From Paragordius varius (Eukaryota; Nematomorpha): DNA of 64,000 nucleotides. Positions 9,716 to 21,718 of the stretch are shown in pieces. The notes under the pieces are model-generated. The model did not search any database. It was not told the DNA's origin and saw nothing but the letters and a program-made list of their open reading frames with translations. The position numbers and the translations under genes are program-made. The stretch lies in NCBI GenBank assembly GCA_964247055.1, contig OZ176052.1, forward strand, positions 11,966,001-12,030,000, read 5' to 3'. How positions within the stretch are numbered: position 1 is the first letter of the stretch; each line of letters starts with the position of its first letter.

Positions 9716-10392
9716 ATAATGTAATATTTCTACCTCTTTAACTTCAAATTTGTATTTTTTTTTCTAAAATACAAATTAATTATCTTATATTAACACTTGG
9801 ATACAACACACTCATTTTAGTCCTTCGATTCAAATTAGGGTAGTTGGATAGCCCAGGCCTGTTTAAAATCAAATATTTTAAAAAGTATGGAAGGAATCGA
9901 AACCATGGCAAAATATTGCACTTATATAACATTAATAAACCGAAATATATAAAAAATTTTATTCAAAAATATTTGATATTACATATTTTAAGCTAAAACC
10001 GAGATGTAAAAATTTCGTCAACGTGACATGTGTCAAATGGTAAAATTAAAAAATAATACAAAATAAACCGCTTTTTCTATTTCTATCTATATTAAATGTA
10101 ATTTATATTAAAATTAGCCCAAGTTTTACCCTTAAAATTAAATGAAGACAATATTTTGCGAAAAGTTTGTAAAATAAAAATGGCGTCGAAGTAGTTTGAG
10201 ATGGAACTTTTTTTTCAAAACAAAAATTGGGATTGTTTCCTTCAGTAGTTTTTAAAAATCCTAATTTAAATTTAGTCTGGGGTATTAAAATACCCCAATT
10301 TGAATTGAAGTGTTAATAATGTAATATTTCTACCTCTGTTTAACTTCAAATTTGTATTTTTTTTAAAATACATATCAATTATCTTATATTAA
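9716..10392. repeat. About 75-bp direct repeat flanking an inverted TTAA-element copy
   Basis: The segment at about 9716-9790 ('taatgtaatatttctacctc' onward to 'attatcttatatta') recurs at about 10317-10392, immediately after copy B. Only a few substitutions and small indels separate the two. This is far longer than a target duplication, so the element sits inside a local duplication or arrived by unequal exchange. Confidence 0.75.
9790..10316 (-). mobile_element. TTAA-flanked element, copy B (inverted)
   Basis: Same family as copy A in the opposite direction, with TTAA at 9790-9793 and 10313-10316. It matches copy A almost end to end. A and B, about 420 bp apart and head to head, could form a large hairpin. 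Confidence 0.8.
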
Positions 10393-10414
10393 AGGCAAAG
10401 GAATTTTTCCATCA

Positions 10415-10740
10415 TTAACACTTTAATTCAAATTGGGCTATATAAATACCCCAAATATTCATTTTGACGTTTTAAAAAAATTACTGAAAAAAAACGGTCT
10501 TAATTTAAATTTATGCTTATATCCTAAAAATTAGATAAATAACCTGAAATTCAATAAAGGTTAGTTTTGAAAAAAAGTTCCATATCAAACTATTTAGGTT
10601 TTTATTTGGCAAAATATCCTGTCTATTTAATTTTAAATCTAAAATTTATTCTTATTTTTTATTTATATCTCAAACATTAATAAAAACAGAAAAAGTGGTT
10701 TATTTTTGTTAATCTGATATGTTTACCATCATAAATTTAC
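10415..10740 (+). mobile_element. TTAA-flanked element, copy C (3'-truncated)
   Basis: Begins with TTAACACTTTAATTCAA and follows the family for about 325 bp, then the similarity stops. It is more diverged than copies A and B. Its uninterrupted 'tatatcctaaaaatt' shows the site into which a hAT element inserted in copy F (47793). Confidence 0.65.
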
Positions 10741-11104
10741 ACTGCGTCCAAAATCGGTAGGTATAAAAAAACTGACAAAATATTCTGGTAGGAAAATTTA
10801 TGAGGATTATGGTGCTTTGGGTTAAAAGTGATTTAAAAAAGATTTTTTATTATAATTTAATATCATTGAATTATTCATGCAGACTTGCAATTTAAGATGA
10901 ATTTTTGCGTACAAAAAAATATATAATTTTAAAAGCAAGCAATTTATTTGACAATTATCAATATAAATTATAATCGGTATTTTAGTGTTTAGAAAAAAAC
11001 TAGCCAATTGATTGTCCAAAAATTTAAGACTTTCGGAGGCCACATCAATTATTGTTAGCTCTTTCTCTAAAGCTTTATTTGATGTTTTTAGGATGGATCA
11101 TTTG
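10741..11104. repeat. Dispersed AT-rich repeat
   Basis: No gene seen. Phrases such as 'aagactttcggaggccaca' and 'tagtgtttag' recur in the dispersed family at 27630-28890 and near 47200. Confidence 0.4.
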
Positions 11105-11112
11105 GTTTATAA

Positions 11113-13151
11113 TAAAGTGACCAGATAGTTCGCAGTACAGTACTGGGTTTTCGAAAAAAACCGCGCCTGTACTGCGCTGACTTTTGTACTGCTTTTTGAA
11201 AGAATTTTTTTATAAATATGTTTTAATTACCATTTATTTATACAAGTTTTGTTTGTAAAATTCGATAGAGTACCCTTAGTTAAAATAAATAAATGGTTTT
11301 TTTGCTGTAAAAAACTATGGCCATTAATTTTAAAATTTTATTTTATGCTCTAATTATACATGAAGTTGAGTTTTCGACCGGTCATATCGCTTATGAATAC
11401 CGCCATTCGCGCAATCGCGGAACTAAAAATATCAGACTCCAAATTTAGGACAACCTTTCACTCAGGGTTTCCGCAAAAGCGACCTCAAAAATATACAAAA
11501 AATAAATTAATATTTTAGTAATTCTTTTGAAAATTCATTTTGTTTCATATAAGTTTCAGCTAAATTAAATTTATTTGAGTTTACTTTAATTATAATTATC
11601 AAACGGAAAATTTTTATATTTCCGCAACATATTATTTTTATTCTAGGAATAAAACAAATTTTTTAATGTTTTGGGTGGGAGGTAGGTATGTTCCTTAATT
11701 TTTTGCTTCCCTAAACTTAAATTTTAGCCAGTTTTCTTTTTATTCTTTTGTACATAAACAAATTTATAGACCTATTTTAATTTTGGCACACACATACACA
11801 CACACATAATAATTTTTTATTAATTCTTTTTTTAATTTTCTTTTCCGTGCCTTTTCCTATAAACAAAATATGGACTACGGAAAAAACACAACTCACAATA
11901 GATACCTTGAAAGCAATTGTAATAGTCAAAAATACAGAAGAAAATTGTGAAGCTTTTTTAGATAAAATTTCGCAAAACCATAAATTATTGGGACAAATAC
12001 ATAAATCTGAAAAATTTATATAATTTATTATTTTTAAATATTTTAATAATTATGTCACGTCATATATCATTGATTGGGTAGACTCCTATTTAAATTATTT
12101 CTAAATTTTACACTGTAGCAAAGTCAGCATTTGAATAATTTTCTATCCATTCACCTATCTTTTTTTCATCAACGCATAGTTTTACCTGCTGTCAAAAAGT
12201 AATTTTTTCTTAAATAGAACAGAACTTTCATAAGATCGTGTGTGAATGATTTTATATGCATGGCAACATCTTATAAAAACCAGATATATTGTTTCCCTCT
12301 ATTTTTATTATCATATATTGGTAATTATATTGTTTTTGACAGCATATTTTAAAACAATCATGCCATTATAATCTATATATTTATAAAAATGGAAAGTAGG
12401 GGCTTGGTGATCTGTTTCCGGGAAACCGGTAGATCCATTCAAATCCAAATGTCGAAAAAATATAATCATTAATGAATGCCCGACAATAGCTTCGCCCTTT
12501 TTTTGAATTAGGCCCCCAGTTCGGGCCTACCCCGTGTAAAAAACGGTTTTTTTCGAAAACAGAAGTCCAAAATCGGTCTTTGAGAAAATTTTCTGGAAAA
12601 CGTGTTGGACCATTCGATTTCAAATATAATATTTGTTTACTTATTTTCGATTGAGTCAACATAGTAGGCTCGCTTTTTTAATTTAGGCCCTCTTTTTACC
12701 CGCTCCTCCCGTAAAATGCCATTTTTCCAAAAATTCAAAAGTAATTGTTTGAATCTATTTTTCGCCCAAGTAAACAATATATTAGTATGAATGCACCGTT
12801 TTGAAATTCCTATGATATCATAGCTAATAAATAATGTTTCGAAATAATCCACATATGTGGATCATTTTATTGTCCCTTTTTTCAAATAGCCCCCCCAGTC
12901 CGAAGGACTTCCTCGGGCTGCGTAGCAGCACGAGATTTACGCTAGTATTATTATATATCCATATATATAACATATGATATAATTATATGTGCATACATTT
13001 ATAAATTTATTGTTGGATATTTTAATTGTAATGAGCTTATAAATAGTAAACAATATCATTTAATATAAAACACCGAAAATCCGGTTAAAAAATAGGCAAA
13101 GTATGTTTTAATTTTGTACTGCGCCAGGGTTTTAAATATCTGGTCACATTA
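11113..13151. mobile_element. hAT-like non-autonomous element with 8-bp target duplication
   Basis: 2039 bp. The left end is TAAAGTGACCAGATA and the right end TATCTGGTCACATTA (inverted, one mismatch). It is flanked by the exact 8-bp duplication GTTTATAA (11105-11112 and 13152-13159). Next to the left end lies 'cgcagtacagtactg', with a partial inverted partner 'ttttgtactgcg' near 13110. No transposase frame is seen. Related elements begin at 46157 and 63283. A separate repeat (12369-12912) appears nested inside. Confidence 0.82.
12369..12912 (-). repeat. Nested repeat shared with 52320-52700 and 44735-45000
   Basis: Minus-strand pseudo-coding repeat. Two successive units of roughly 50-60 residues share a pattern such as 'KNGILREE...GPKLKK' and 'KNRFLHGV...GPNSKK', interrupted by a stop. 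The same sequence is found in opposite orientation at 52320-52700, inside an element with different ends, so this is an independent repeat. No known protein is recognised, and I do not call it a gene. Confidence 0.6.
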
Positions 13152-13208
13152 GTTTATAATATATTTATATTTAGCAAAATAGACACAAATTTCACCATTT
13201 TACAATTA

Positions 13209-16200
13209 CACTGTGCAACAAAATATGGGGTCAATTTTCTGGACTCGATTTCTAAATATTTTCTGATTCCTTATAGTATTGCGATCAGATTTGCGCAAAA
13301 TATTTTTTTACTTACCCAGCTCGTTTTCGAGATATGGGACTTTTTCCATATTTGGACATATCCAAAATTTTCTTGTTTGTAAATATTTTTCGCTATGTAA
13401 ACAAATAATATGTGGCTTACATAAGTATTTTTACAAGAAATTACCAATTTATCTTCAAAATAAAAAAAAATTTACTCAAAATATCCAATACTTTTTGTTT
13501 TAGGGGGCAAAAACCCTCAAAAATTGGGTAATTTAACATTTTTTCACACAAATATTTTTTATCAATTTATTAAATAAAAACAAACTTTATTATATGTTCT
13601 TGGATGTTAATAATGTTTGTTTAGGTATAAATATCACTTTGTGATAGCTTTGTGGACTTTAATTTTTAAAAATAAATTTAATTTTTACAGCTTTTTTGCT
13701 GTTTTTTTTATGTAAAAAATGATTTATTTTACTCAGCTGTAAATACTAATTTCATTTTTTCATCTGAAATTTTTAAATATTTACCATATACAGTGACGGT
13801 AAGGAGCAAGCCTTACACCCTTTTCTGGATACCTGGATGATGTGTTCAAGAATACTAAATTTTATGCCTTAAAATATAATCCTAAGCAAGTAGGATGATA
13901 GTCGGGTTGTTATGTTTAATAATTTACCTTATATTAGTTAGCTTATGAAAATATAATATTATCCTTCTCTCTTACCTTAGTGCATAATACACCTTTGTCC
14001 TTGTTACGCTAAAAATGTATATTATCTTGGTTGTGAATGCTTTTATCTAAGGGCCATGTGAACTTTTAATAATCCGAGTGAATGAGCCTTCCTCATCTTG
14101 TTGAGATGGAAGAATTTTTAATCCTGGTTCAGGGTTAAGGTTATTACAAAAGCCGATATCTCGAGAACTAGGGAAAATTTTTGGAATCTGAAAACTCTAT
14201 TAGCCTAAATAAAGTAAATTCAATATATGTATATGGTAGGTTATGGAAATTTTGGACATGTATCAAAAAATATTTTTCGGGCAGATGCTTACTAAAGGTT
14301 ATAATGATTTAGTGCTTTATTTTTATATATTTAGGCAAGAAATGGTAGTTAGTTGAAGTTTATACAAGTTTAACAGAATATTTAGAAAATCATTGTATAA
14401 CTACTGATATGTTTTTTCAAGAATTTAGAATATGTCATCATATAATTTTTTCCTCACTTGAAACCATTCTAAATGGTAAAATCATCAGGAATACTATCGA
14501 GTATTTTTAAATTTGGTTTATTTTAGACATGAAACTCTGCTACTTTTTAATTATAATCGGAGTATTCGGTAATACATATTTCTATAAAAGCGATAGGTAA
14601 CATTGATGAAAATGAGTTAGCAAACTTTATATCAGAAGATCAGACAACACTTATATTGAATAGCCATCAGACAGGAGTAGATCAGAGAAACGATTTAATT
14701 TGACATAATTTTATTAATAATTTATTTTTACACATTAAATGAATATATTTTATAAATATTTAAATATTGATCATTTCTTCGGCTAAAGCCTCCCAGACCT
14801 TAAGCTCTTCGTTATTGGTAAATTTACGGATCCATAAAGAGGCACAGATATCTAGAAATTATTTAAACAAATTTTAAAAAGACCCGCATATAAATCGCGT
14901 GTAACTGTTTTCATCATATTGATAAAAATACAAAACAAGCCTTCGCCATTGCTAAAATTATTTACGGTATTCGTAAAGATGGATGCTATAAATTATTTGA
15001 ACAAAATGACCTAAATCGCGTGTAGACCTGTTATTCATCATACTGATAAAAAATTTCAAAACTCCCACCTCAAAAACTCAATCACCTCCCTCAATATGCT
15101 TCCTCATAATCCAGGTGAATGAGGTTGAAAATTGGCTCATTTACATGGCCCTAAATATTAATGCAACATTGCTTTAAAACTATATATAATGCAATATATT
15201 TTATACACGATATATATAATTTTTTATGCTATAATAAATTCTTTTTTTCGCTTATTACACGGGTAAAAATATTGTATCTCACAGCAAAAATCTATGTAAA
15301 CTATTTAGAGGGGGGGCGTTTTTGGGCCGTTCGACTAGGAAGCACTCATAGAGACGGTGAATATGCAAAAAATGCTTTTCGTATCGTATCGTCTTTGTGT
15401 AATGGCTAGCCATTGTATCCGTATGGAAGCTGTCTGTAATATTTGCGATCCTGCCAGGCGTTATCATCAATGTTGGCAACATTTATATCATTATTTATTG
15501 TTTTTTTCCAGTTAGATGTTGGTCTACCCCTGTTATTGTTACCTTCGAGATGTAGTGTAACTTATTGGGGTGGAATAAATTTTGCATCCGCTTTTTTATG
15601 TTCATTAGTTTTTTCTCAATTAAATCTGTCATCGGCCAAAGGTAAGAGAGAAGGATATTATATTTTTATAAGCTAACTAATATAAGGTCAATTTAAACAT
15701 AACAACCCGTCAGTCATCCTAAATTTTAAAATAAACAAATACTTGGTTAGGATTATATTTTAAGGCATAATAGTATTGTTGAACACATCATATATGGTAA
15801 ATATTTAAAAATTTCAGATGAAAAAATGAAATTAGTATTTACAGCTGAGTAAATTAAATCATTTTTTACATAAAAAAACAGCAAAAAAGCTGTAAAAATT
15901 AAATTTAATTTTAAAATTTAAAGTCCACAAAGCTATTACAAAGTGATATTTATACTTAAACAAACATTATTAACATCCAAGAACATATAATAAAGTTTGT
16001 TTTGATTTAATAAATTGATAAAAAAATATTTGTGTGAAAAAATGTTAAGTCACCCAATTTTTGGGGGTTTTTGCCCCTAAAACAAAATGTATTGGATATT
16101 TTGAGTAATTTTTTTTTTATTTTGAAGATAAATTGGTAATTTCTTGTAAAAATACTTATGTAAGCCACATATTATTTGTTTACATAGCGAAAAATATTTA

Positions 16201-16361
16201 CAAACAAGAAAATTTTGGATATGTTTAAATATGGAAAAAGTCCCATATCTCGAAAACGAGCTGGGTAAGTAAAAATTTTTTTTACGCGAATCTGATCACA
16301 ATACTATAAGAAATCAGAAAATATTTAGAAAATCGAGTCCAGAAAAAGTTGTGTCACAGTG
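13209..16361. mobile_element. 3.15-kb element with about 0.6-0.8-kb terminal inverted repeats (Tc4-like?)
   Basis: The ends are CACTGTGCAACA (13209) and, inverted, CACTGTGACACAA (16361), flanked by TTA on both sides (13206-13208, 16362-16364). The arms match strongly for about 590 bp (13209-13795 and 15780-16361) and more weakly inward to about 13990 and 15640, with a roughly 45-bp insertion in the left arm at 13793. The centre (13990-15640) has no transposase frame. Long arms and a TNA-type target recall Tc4/Tc5-group elements, but the group is inferred. The right end is 36 bp from a splice-acceptor-like tract upstream of the ABHD12 coding start. Confidence 0.75.
14047..15155. repeat. Inner inverted repeat, candidate nested element
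   Basis: 'aagggccatgt' near 14050 and 'acatggccctaaat' near 15145 are inverted, each with a nearby 'gtgaatgag' block. This suggests a 1.1-kb element nested within the long-inverted-repeat element. No clear target duplication is seen. Confidence 0.4.
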
Positions 16362-16557
16362 TTATCTAACAGAATATTAACATTCCGATTTTTTCAGATT
16401 TTTGGAAAAAATACATAGTGTGATCATCAAAGAACTGTCTGCTAAAACGAACTTTGATATAACTATTGGTTTAGTCATATATAAAACCTATATTCTAACC
16501 ATAATACGATTTTTTATTTTCACAACATATGTTCTTATAATATATTCATGTTATAGT

Positions 16558-19500
16558 ATGGTTGACTCGTTTTTAAAATATTCAGTTGTTGATTATTTGG
16601 TTCCACTTTTACTGTGCTTTGTTTTTACGTATCTCATTATACCAGTAACCTTTAAATTTTATGGACCATTTTCAAGAAAATTAATATTTTTAAATTTAAG
16701 TAAAATAAACCTAAATTTTAGTAAAATGGCCTCTATTTGTTGATTTTACGCATCCTGAAAGATTAGGCTTGATTGGTGCAAGCAACTTTTATTTGCATCC
16801 AAGCACCACTGTCAAACTTGGAGTTTGGTAAGTTTTACTATTATTCGTAGGCATATTTTGCCAGAAGATTTAATTTCACGAATAAATACGGCAGAAGATT
16901 CTACACAATACTTAAACTCTGGACACCCCATTATCCTGTATTTACATGGTAATGCAGGGACTCGGTTATAATATATTTAATTATATGTATAGGGCTGGTT
17001 GGCATCGTATAATGCTCTACAAAATATTTTCAAAGTTGAATTATCACGTTATTTGCTTTGATTTTCGAGGTTAGCGAAACCTTTTTTATATGATAGGTTT
17101 TGGAGATTCGATAGGAATACCTTCTGAAACCGGAGTCGTAAAAGATTCTCAATTTGTTTATGATTGGATAAAATCTTTATCGGGGAATAATTCTGTAATA
17201 TTGTGGGGGCATTCACTCGGAAGTGGGTAATTTTTTTTTATAGTTTTTGTCTTACTCCAAAACTCTATGCAACTAATCAGTTACAAAGTAATATCAGTGT
17301 TAAGAAATCGAATCTTAAAAATTCAAAATAATTTACCATAAAATTTTCAGGCACTCGGTTTTATATCGTGGGACATAAACCGACAGAATCTGATTTTTGG
17401 ACTGGTTAATTTATAAAATCATTGATGTTTCGGATAAATTTGAATAAGAACCTATTACATACATTTTCAACTGTAAAACGGACAAAACAGATTATGTACA
17501 ATGATATTGGAGCCAGAGTTCTTCCAGTAAATTTTATTTACACAGTGAATTTTGCTGTTTTTGGAATGAAAAAAAGTTGCTATCTTCTGGCTGAATCTCT
17601 AATGATACGAGTAAACTTTGCTTTATCAAACCGCCAACAAATAACTGTGATAAATACTTAATTTATTTTATTAAATGTTCTGACGTGGTATATAACATTA
17701 CTCATTAGAAGATGTTAACATAAGAAATAGGAGCTTTTTGCAATCCAAGATTAAAACATAAAGTGAAAGAGAGGCTTCCATTTTTTAATATTGGTTTTTT
17801 GTTTAACATAGAATTTATAAACCAAATTAAAAAAATTAGTTGTAAAAGTCGTCTTTCCTTAACTGTATTTATTTTATTATACAGTGATATAAAGTTCTTT
17901 ATGTTTTTAATCATGTATGGACAGTTAAGGATTGGGATTTTTTAATTCATAGTATTGTAAAAATGAAAATGGAATCTCAAGTCTACGAATATTATTCTGA
18001 ATTTCAAAGAGATTGTAAATTTTGCTAATATTGTTGATAAACTACATGTTTTTTATTTAGACTAATTCATTAGTTAATAATTAATTATTTATAGAATCTA
18101 GGAAATAATCATTATAAGTGAGCTTAATTAAATATGCTTGTTTTTTACGAAAAACTAGTGGAAGCAAATAGTATTGTATTAAAGTAAAACTGCTTGGATA
18201 TTTCAACAATATTATTACTAAATGGTCCCAATCAAAATTGATGTTGATAAAGTAGCGACCAAATTAATTTTATCCTTTTGTATTTCTCATAAATGTTTTC
18301 GATTAAAAAATCGTTAAAATTGTGTTCAGCTCTTTCAAAACATTTTTTATGATCATAATTTTAATTAACACAATTTCCTATAAATACCTATAAATATTTT
18401 AAAGATTATAAACATTTTTTTACGTAAATTATTTGTTTAGCGTCACAACTCGCTTAGCCCGACACTTGATAGAAGATGGGCACGTTTTGCCTGGTGTCGT
18501 TTTAGAGGCGCCTTTTACTAATATTGCTGACGCGGCTATTTCACATCCCATAAGTCGAGTAATATGCTTTATTTTTTTAAAAAAATTACCTTATAGTAAA
18601 AATTAAATTGTAAAGAAAAAACGAAGAAACACATACTTTTTGAACCTTGATTTTTAGTAAAACCTATCGTTTTAGGTTGCAAAATAAGGGATACAGATGT
18701 AAATTGGTAAATTCTATGAAATATTTAACAGTATTTTAAAGGTTATATCAAAATCAAGATTTAAAAAATTATGGATATCTTATCCAAAAAATAAGTAGTC
18801 TTTTTTACACTTTGTCTGTTTGCAAAAAAACTTACCTCCTATTTTTTCACCCATAATATATTTTAGCTTTACCGCAAATTTCCCTGGTTTGATCAATACT
18901 TTCTTGAACCCTTAAAACGGAATGAACTTTTATTCCAAAGTGATATCAAGTAATAATATGTCGATATCCTTTAACTTTTTTGTTTTATATTAAATTATGA
19001 TATGTAATTAGATTGTTATTATTTATTTAAAACAGGGGTTTTCAACACAGCTCACAGATTAATTGCAGATTGCAAAAAAATTTCAAAATACAATTTATTT
19101 TCTATTATTATTTCCTTTAACATTGATTATGATCATTTAAACCTGCTTTTGTTTATTATTTTTCACTGCAAATTTGTTTCAATATTCATAAAAAAATAAT
19201 AAACCCTATTAAAAATACCACAAATGACAATTTTTTGCAATTTTAATGTGTTATAAAATAAATTAAATATGAAAGTTAAAACTAACAGATCCCAATTGAG
19301 ATGGGAAAGGATAATTTTTTAATCTTTATGTTAATTAATTGATATATAAAACATTATATATTCCAAGCATATATTTTTGTTTAATTAAGAATTTTAATAA
19401 ATATAAACTAGTAAAAAGGTATAAATTGACGGTTTATCGATACTTTAAATCTTATTTTTTTTGATGTACGGCCCATAAAGCCATTCTTGTTTGACGCCTT

Positions 19501-20877
19501 TGTTTAAATGTAATTTTGGCACTTGATTAACTTAAAAAAAATGATAGATATATTCAATTGATTTAAAATATATGAAATTGTTTTTTAAAAGAATTATATA
19601 TGCTAAAATATTTTATAGCACACAAGAAATGCACCTCAATCATTTATACAAAAATGATGATTTGTCAACTTAATGCACTTAAATTTTTATTACTTATAAA
19701 ATTACTTATATAATTTTTTGTTAAGAAGTATAATTATACTGAAAAATCGATTTAATCGATAAAATCGAACGGTTAATCCATGTATATTAAATAACACAAA
19801 TAATGAGTTTATCATGTGTTATAGCAGGCTTTCTAAGTTTTATGGATTTTTTTGTTAATTTTATATTAAAAATTCTTTAAGGTACATAAAATAGTGAACA
19901 GAAAAAACTTTATATAATAATACATTCCAGTGTATATCCTATTATATAATTAAATATTAGAAAATATTAATTTATGGTGATTTACTTCATAATGTATTAG
20001 TTGTGTAAGGGTGTATTACAATTAAGTTAATTTATGACAATGAGTTGTTAAACTTTTTATCTAATTTTTCGGTTTTATATTGTTAAATATTTTTAAATTA
20101 ATATCAAAGTAAATTTTTAAATAAATATATTTTTTTATATTTCCTATATACTATTGCAATGATTTTATTTGAAGCATCAAATACCTAAATTGTCCATTAC
20201 TAATTTTACATGCCAAAGATGACCATGTTGTGCCTTATAGTCTAGGCTACAAAGTATATACATTTTTGTACCATTAAAACCTAAAATTTACATAATAAAA
20301 AAAGATTAAAAAATTACGCTTAGTTTACCATATTTCACACGATGCAAATTTTAATCTTTTAAATTTTAAAATGTTAAAAAGTAGAAAATTATTGATTTTT
20401 CAAGTGCCTTGTTTTTATGAAATTTATATTAAAATAGGACTTTATTTTTAAAAATCCCTTAGATCAAAATTATATATGACAATTTTAAATAAATGGTAAA
20501 CAAGGCTAAAAACAATCAGTTAATCCAATTTCATCATAAAGCACATTTTTTTCTAATTTGATTTTTGGGATTAATTGAAATGTCAAAAACGAATTTAAAA
20601 GTTTTAATCTTTTTTTTCTATCTTCATTACATTTACTTATTTTTTATGATGATGATATTTTAGTTGTATGAGATTGCCAAGGAAAGTGCCCCTCTGCATC
20701 ATAAAAGTTTGATTCAATTTGAGAGTTTTGAAGCTCATTATCGATTGGGACATAAACACATTCATTCACATCCAAATTTACCCAATATTGTCAAGTTGCT
20801 TTATTATTTTAACTTCCTTTTTTAGGTTATTTGTCAAACAGTGTTGTGGTCACAAGAAGTCTACTAATGAAATCTAA
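16558..20877 (+). CDS. ABHD12: ABHD12-like serine lipase (lysophosphatidylserine lipase family)
   Basis: Exons 16558-16699, 16722-16827, 16851-16964, 16993-17069, 17097-17226, 18441-18558, 18867-18949, 20175-20253, 20664-20794 and 20826-20877 join in one frame of 343 residues. An N-terminal membrane segment (about residues 9-30) leads into '[17 protein letters not shown]' (human family 'AKLIFLNFVRVPYFIDL'), '[11 protein letters not shown]', '[18 protein letters not shown]', the nucleophile elbow '[10 protein letters not shown]', 'VLEAPFTNI', the acid strand '[15 protein letters not shown]' and a His region '[14 protein letters not shown]'. All three triad regions are present. ABHD12 enzymes are ER-membrane lipases with a lumenal catalytic domain, cleaving lysophosphatidylserine. 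Five introns are 22-31 nt; four are 308-1225 nt. The start is uncertain: the frame is open back to 16381 with no earlier ATG, and an acceptor-like tract ends at 16397, so an upstream exon is possible. The C-terminus is Cys/Lys-rich and short. Confidence 0.9.
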
Positions 20878-20975
20878 TAGTTTTATTTTTTTTATAGTTG
20901 TATTGAAAACACATGTAGAAAATACTCAAATATTTATTTAATATATACTATTTATTGTATATTAAAAAACAATTA

Positions 20976-20981
20976 AATAAA
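20976..20981 (+). terminator. Poly(A) signal of ABHD12-like gene
   Basis: AATAAA about 100 nt downstream of the ABHD12 stop codon, before the convergent desaturase gene. Confidence 0.5.
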
Positions 20982-21718
20982 TTATGTTTTTATCATTACA
21001 TTTTTCAACGGAATATATACCGGAAAATGGCTACGATGTGCGAAAAATTCCTTTTTTTCTTAGGTTAGCACGATTGTTAACAATTAACATTTTTAAACAG
21101 GTTTTGAATTACTTAAAACGTTAAATAGTTTTAAAAATACGTAAAAAATAATTTAAAACAGTGGGTTTTTTATTGAATAGAGCATAGAAATCTATATGTA
21201 TTTGCATAATGGTAAAAATAAAATTTATCTATTTATTTGATATCGTTTTAGCCCGGCTGTCTTTATTATTTGATTAGATGTTACCGTTCAAAAAGTATAA
21301 GCAGTATAGGATAACCAAAAACCATTTATGACGGAAATCAAACAAATATTAATAAATTGAATATCTCCTATGGAAGTTATCACAAAACATTCATTTATTA
21401 CGTTATATAAGAATTATAAAATGAGAAAAATGGCTGTCACAAACAAAAACCACAATATTTTGTCATAAGGATCAAATATATGTTTAATAATAAAATTAAA
21501 TTTAGAAAAATGATATAGATATTAATCGAATGAATTTATATGTATCGATTACATGTATTATTGGTGAAAACATTGGTAATGTTACGATACATTGGCTAAT
21601 ACATGAGAATCAGACTAGTTATGATGGAAAAAATTGAGCTTGCTATGTGCACAATTAAAAACGGCAAAACTAGTGTGAGAAAAATAAGCATCCCGAAAAT
21701 TGAAAAATATTGCTTTTT

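Noticed and set aside
12381-12852. Minus-strand ORFs as host genes
   Set aside because: The sequence is repeated at 52320-52700 inside another transposon and carries stops, so it is treated as a repeat.
16402-16743. A separate 113-residue membrane protein
   Set aside because: Its C-terminal part is interrupted by a 22-nt intron; when that is removed, the frame runs into ABHD12 with the conserved 'LIFLN' block.
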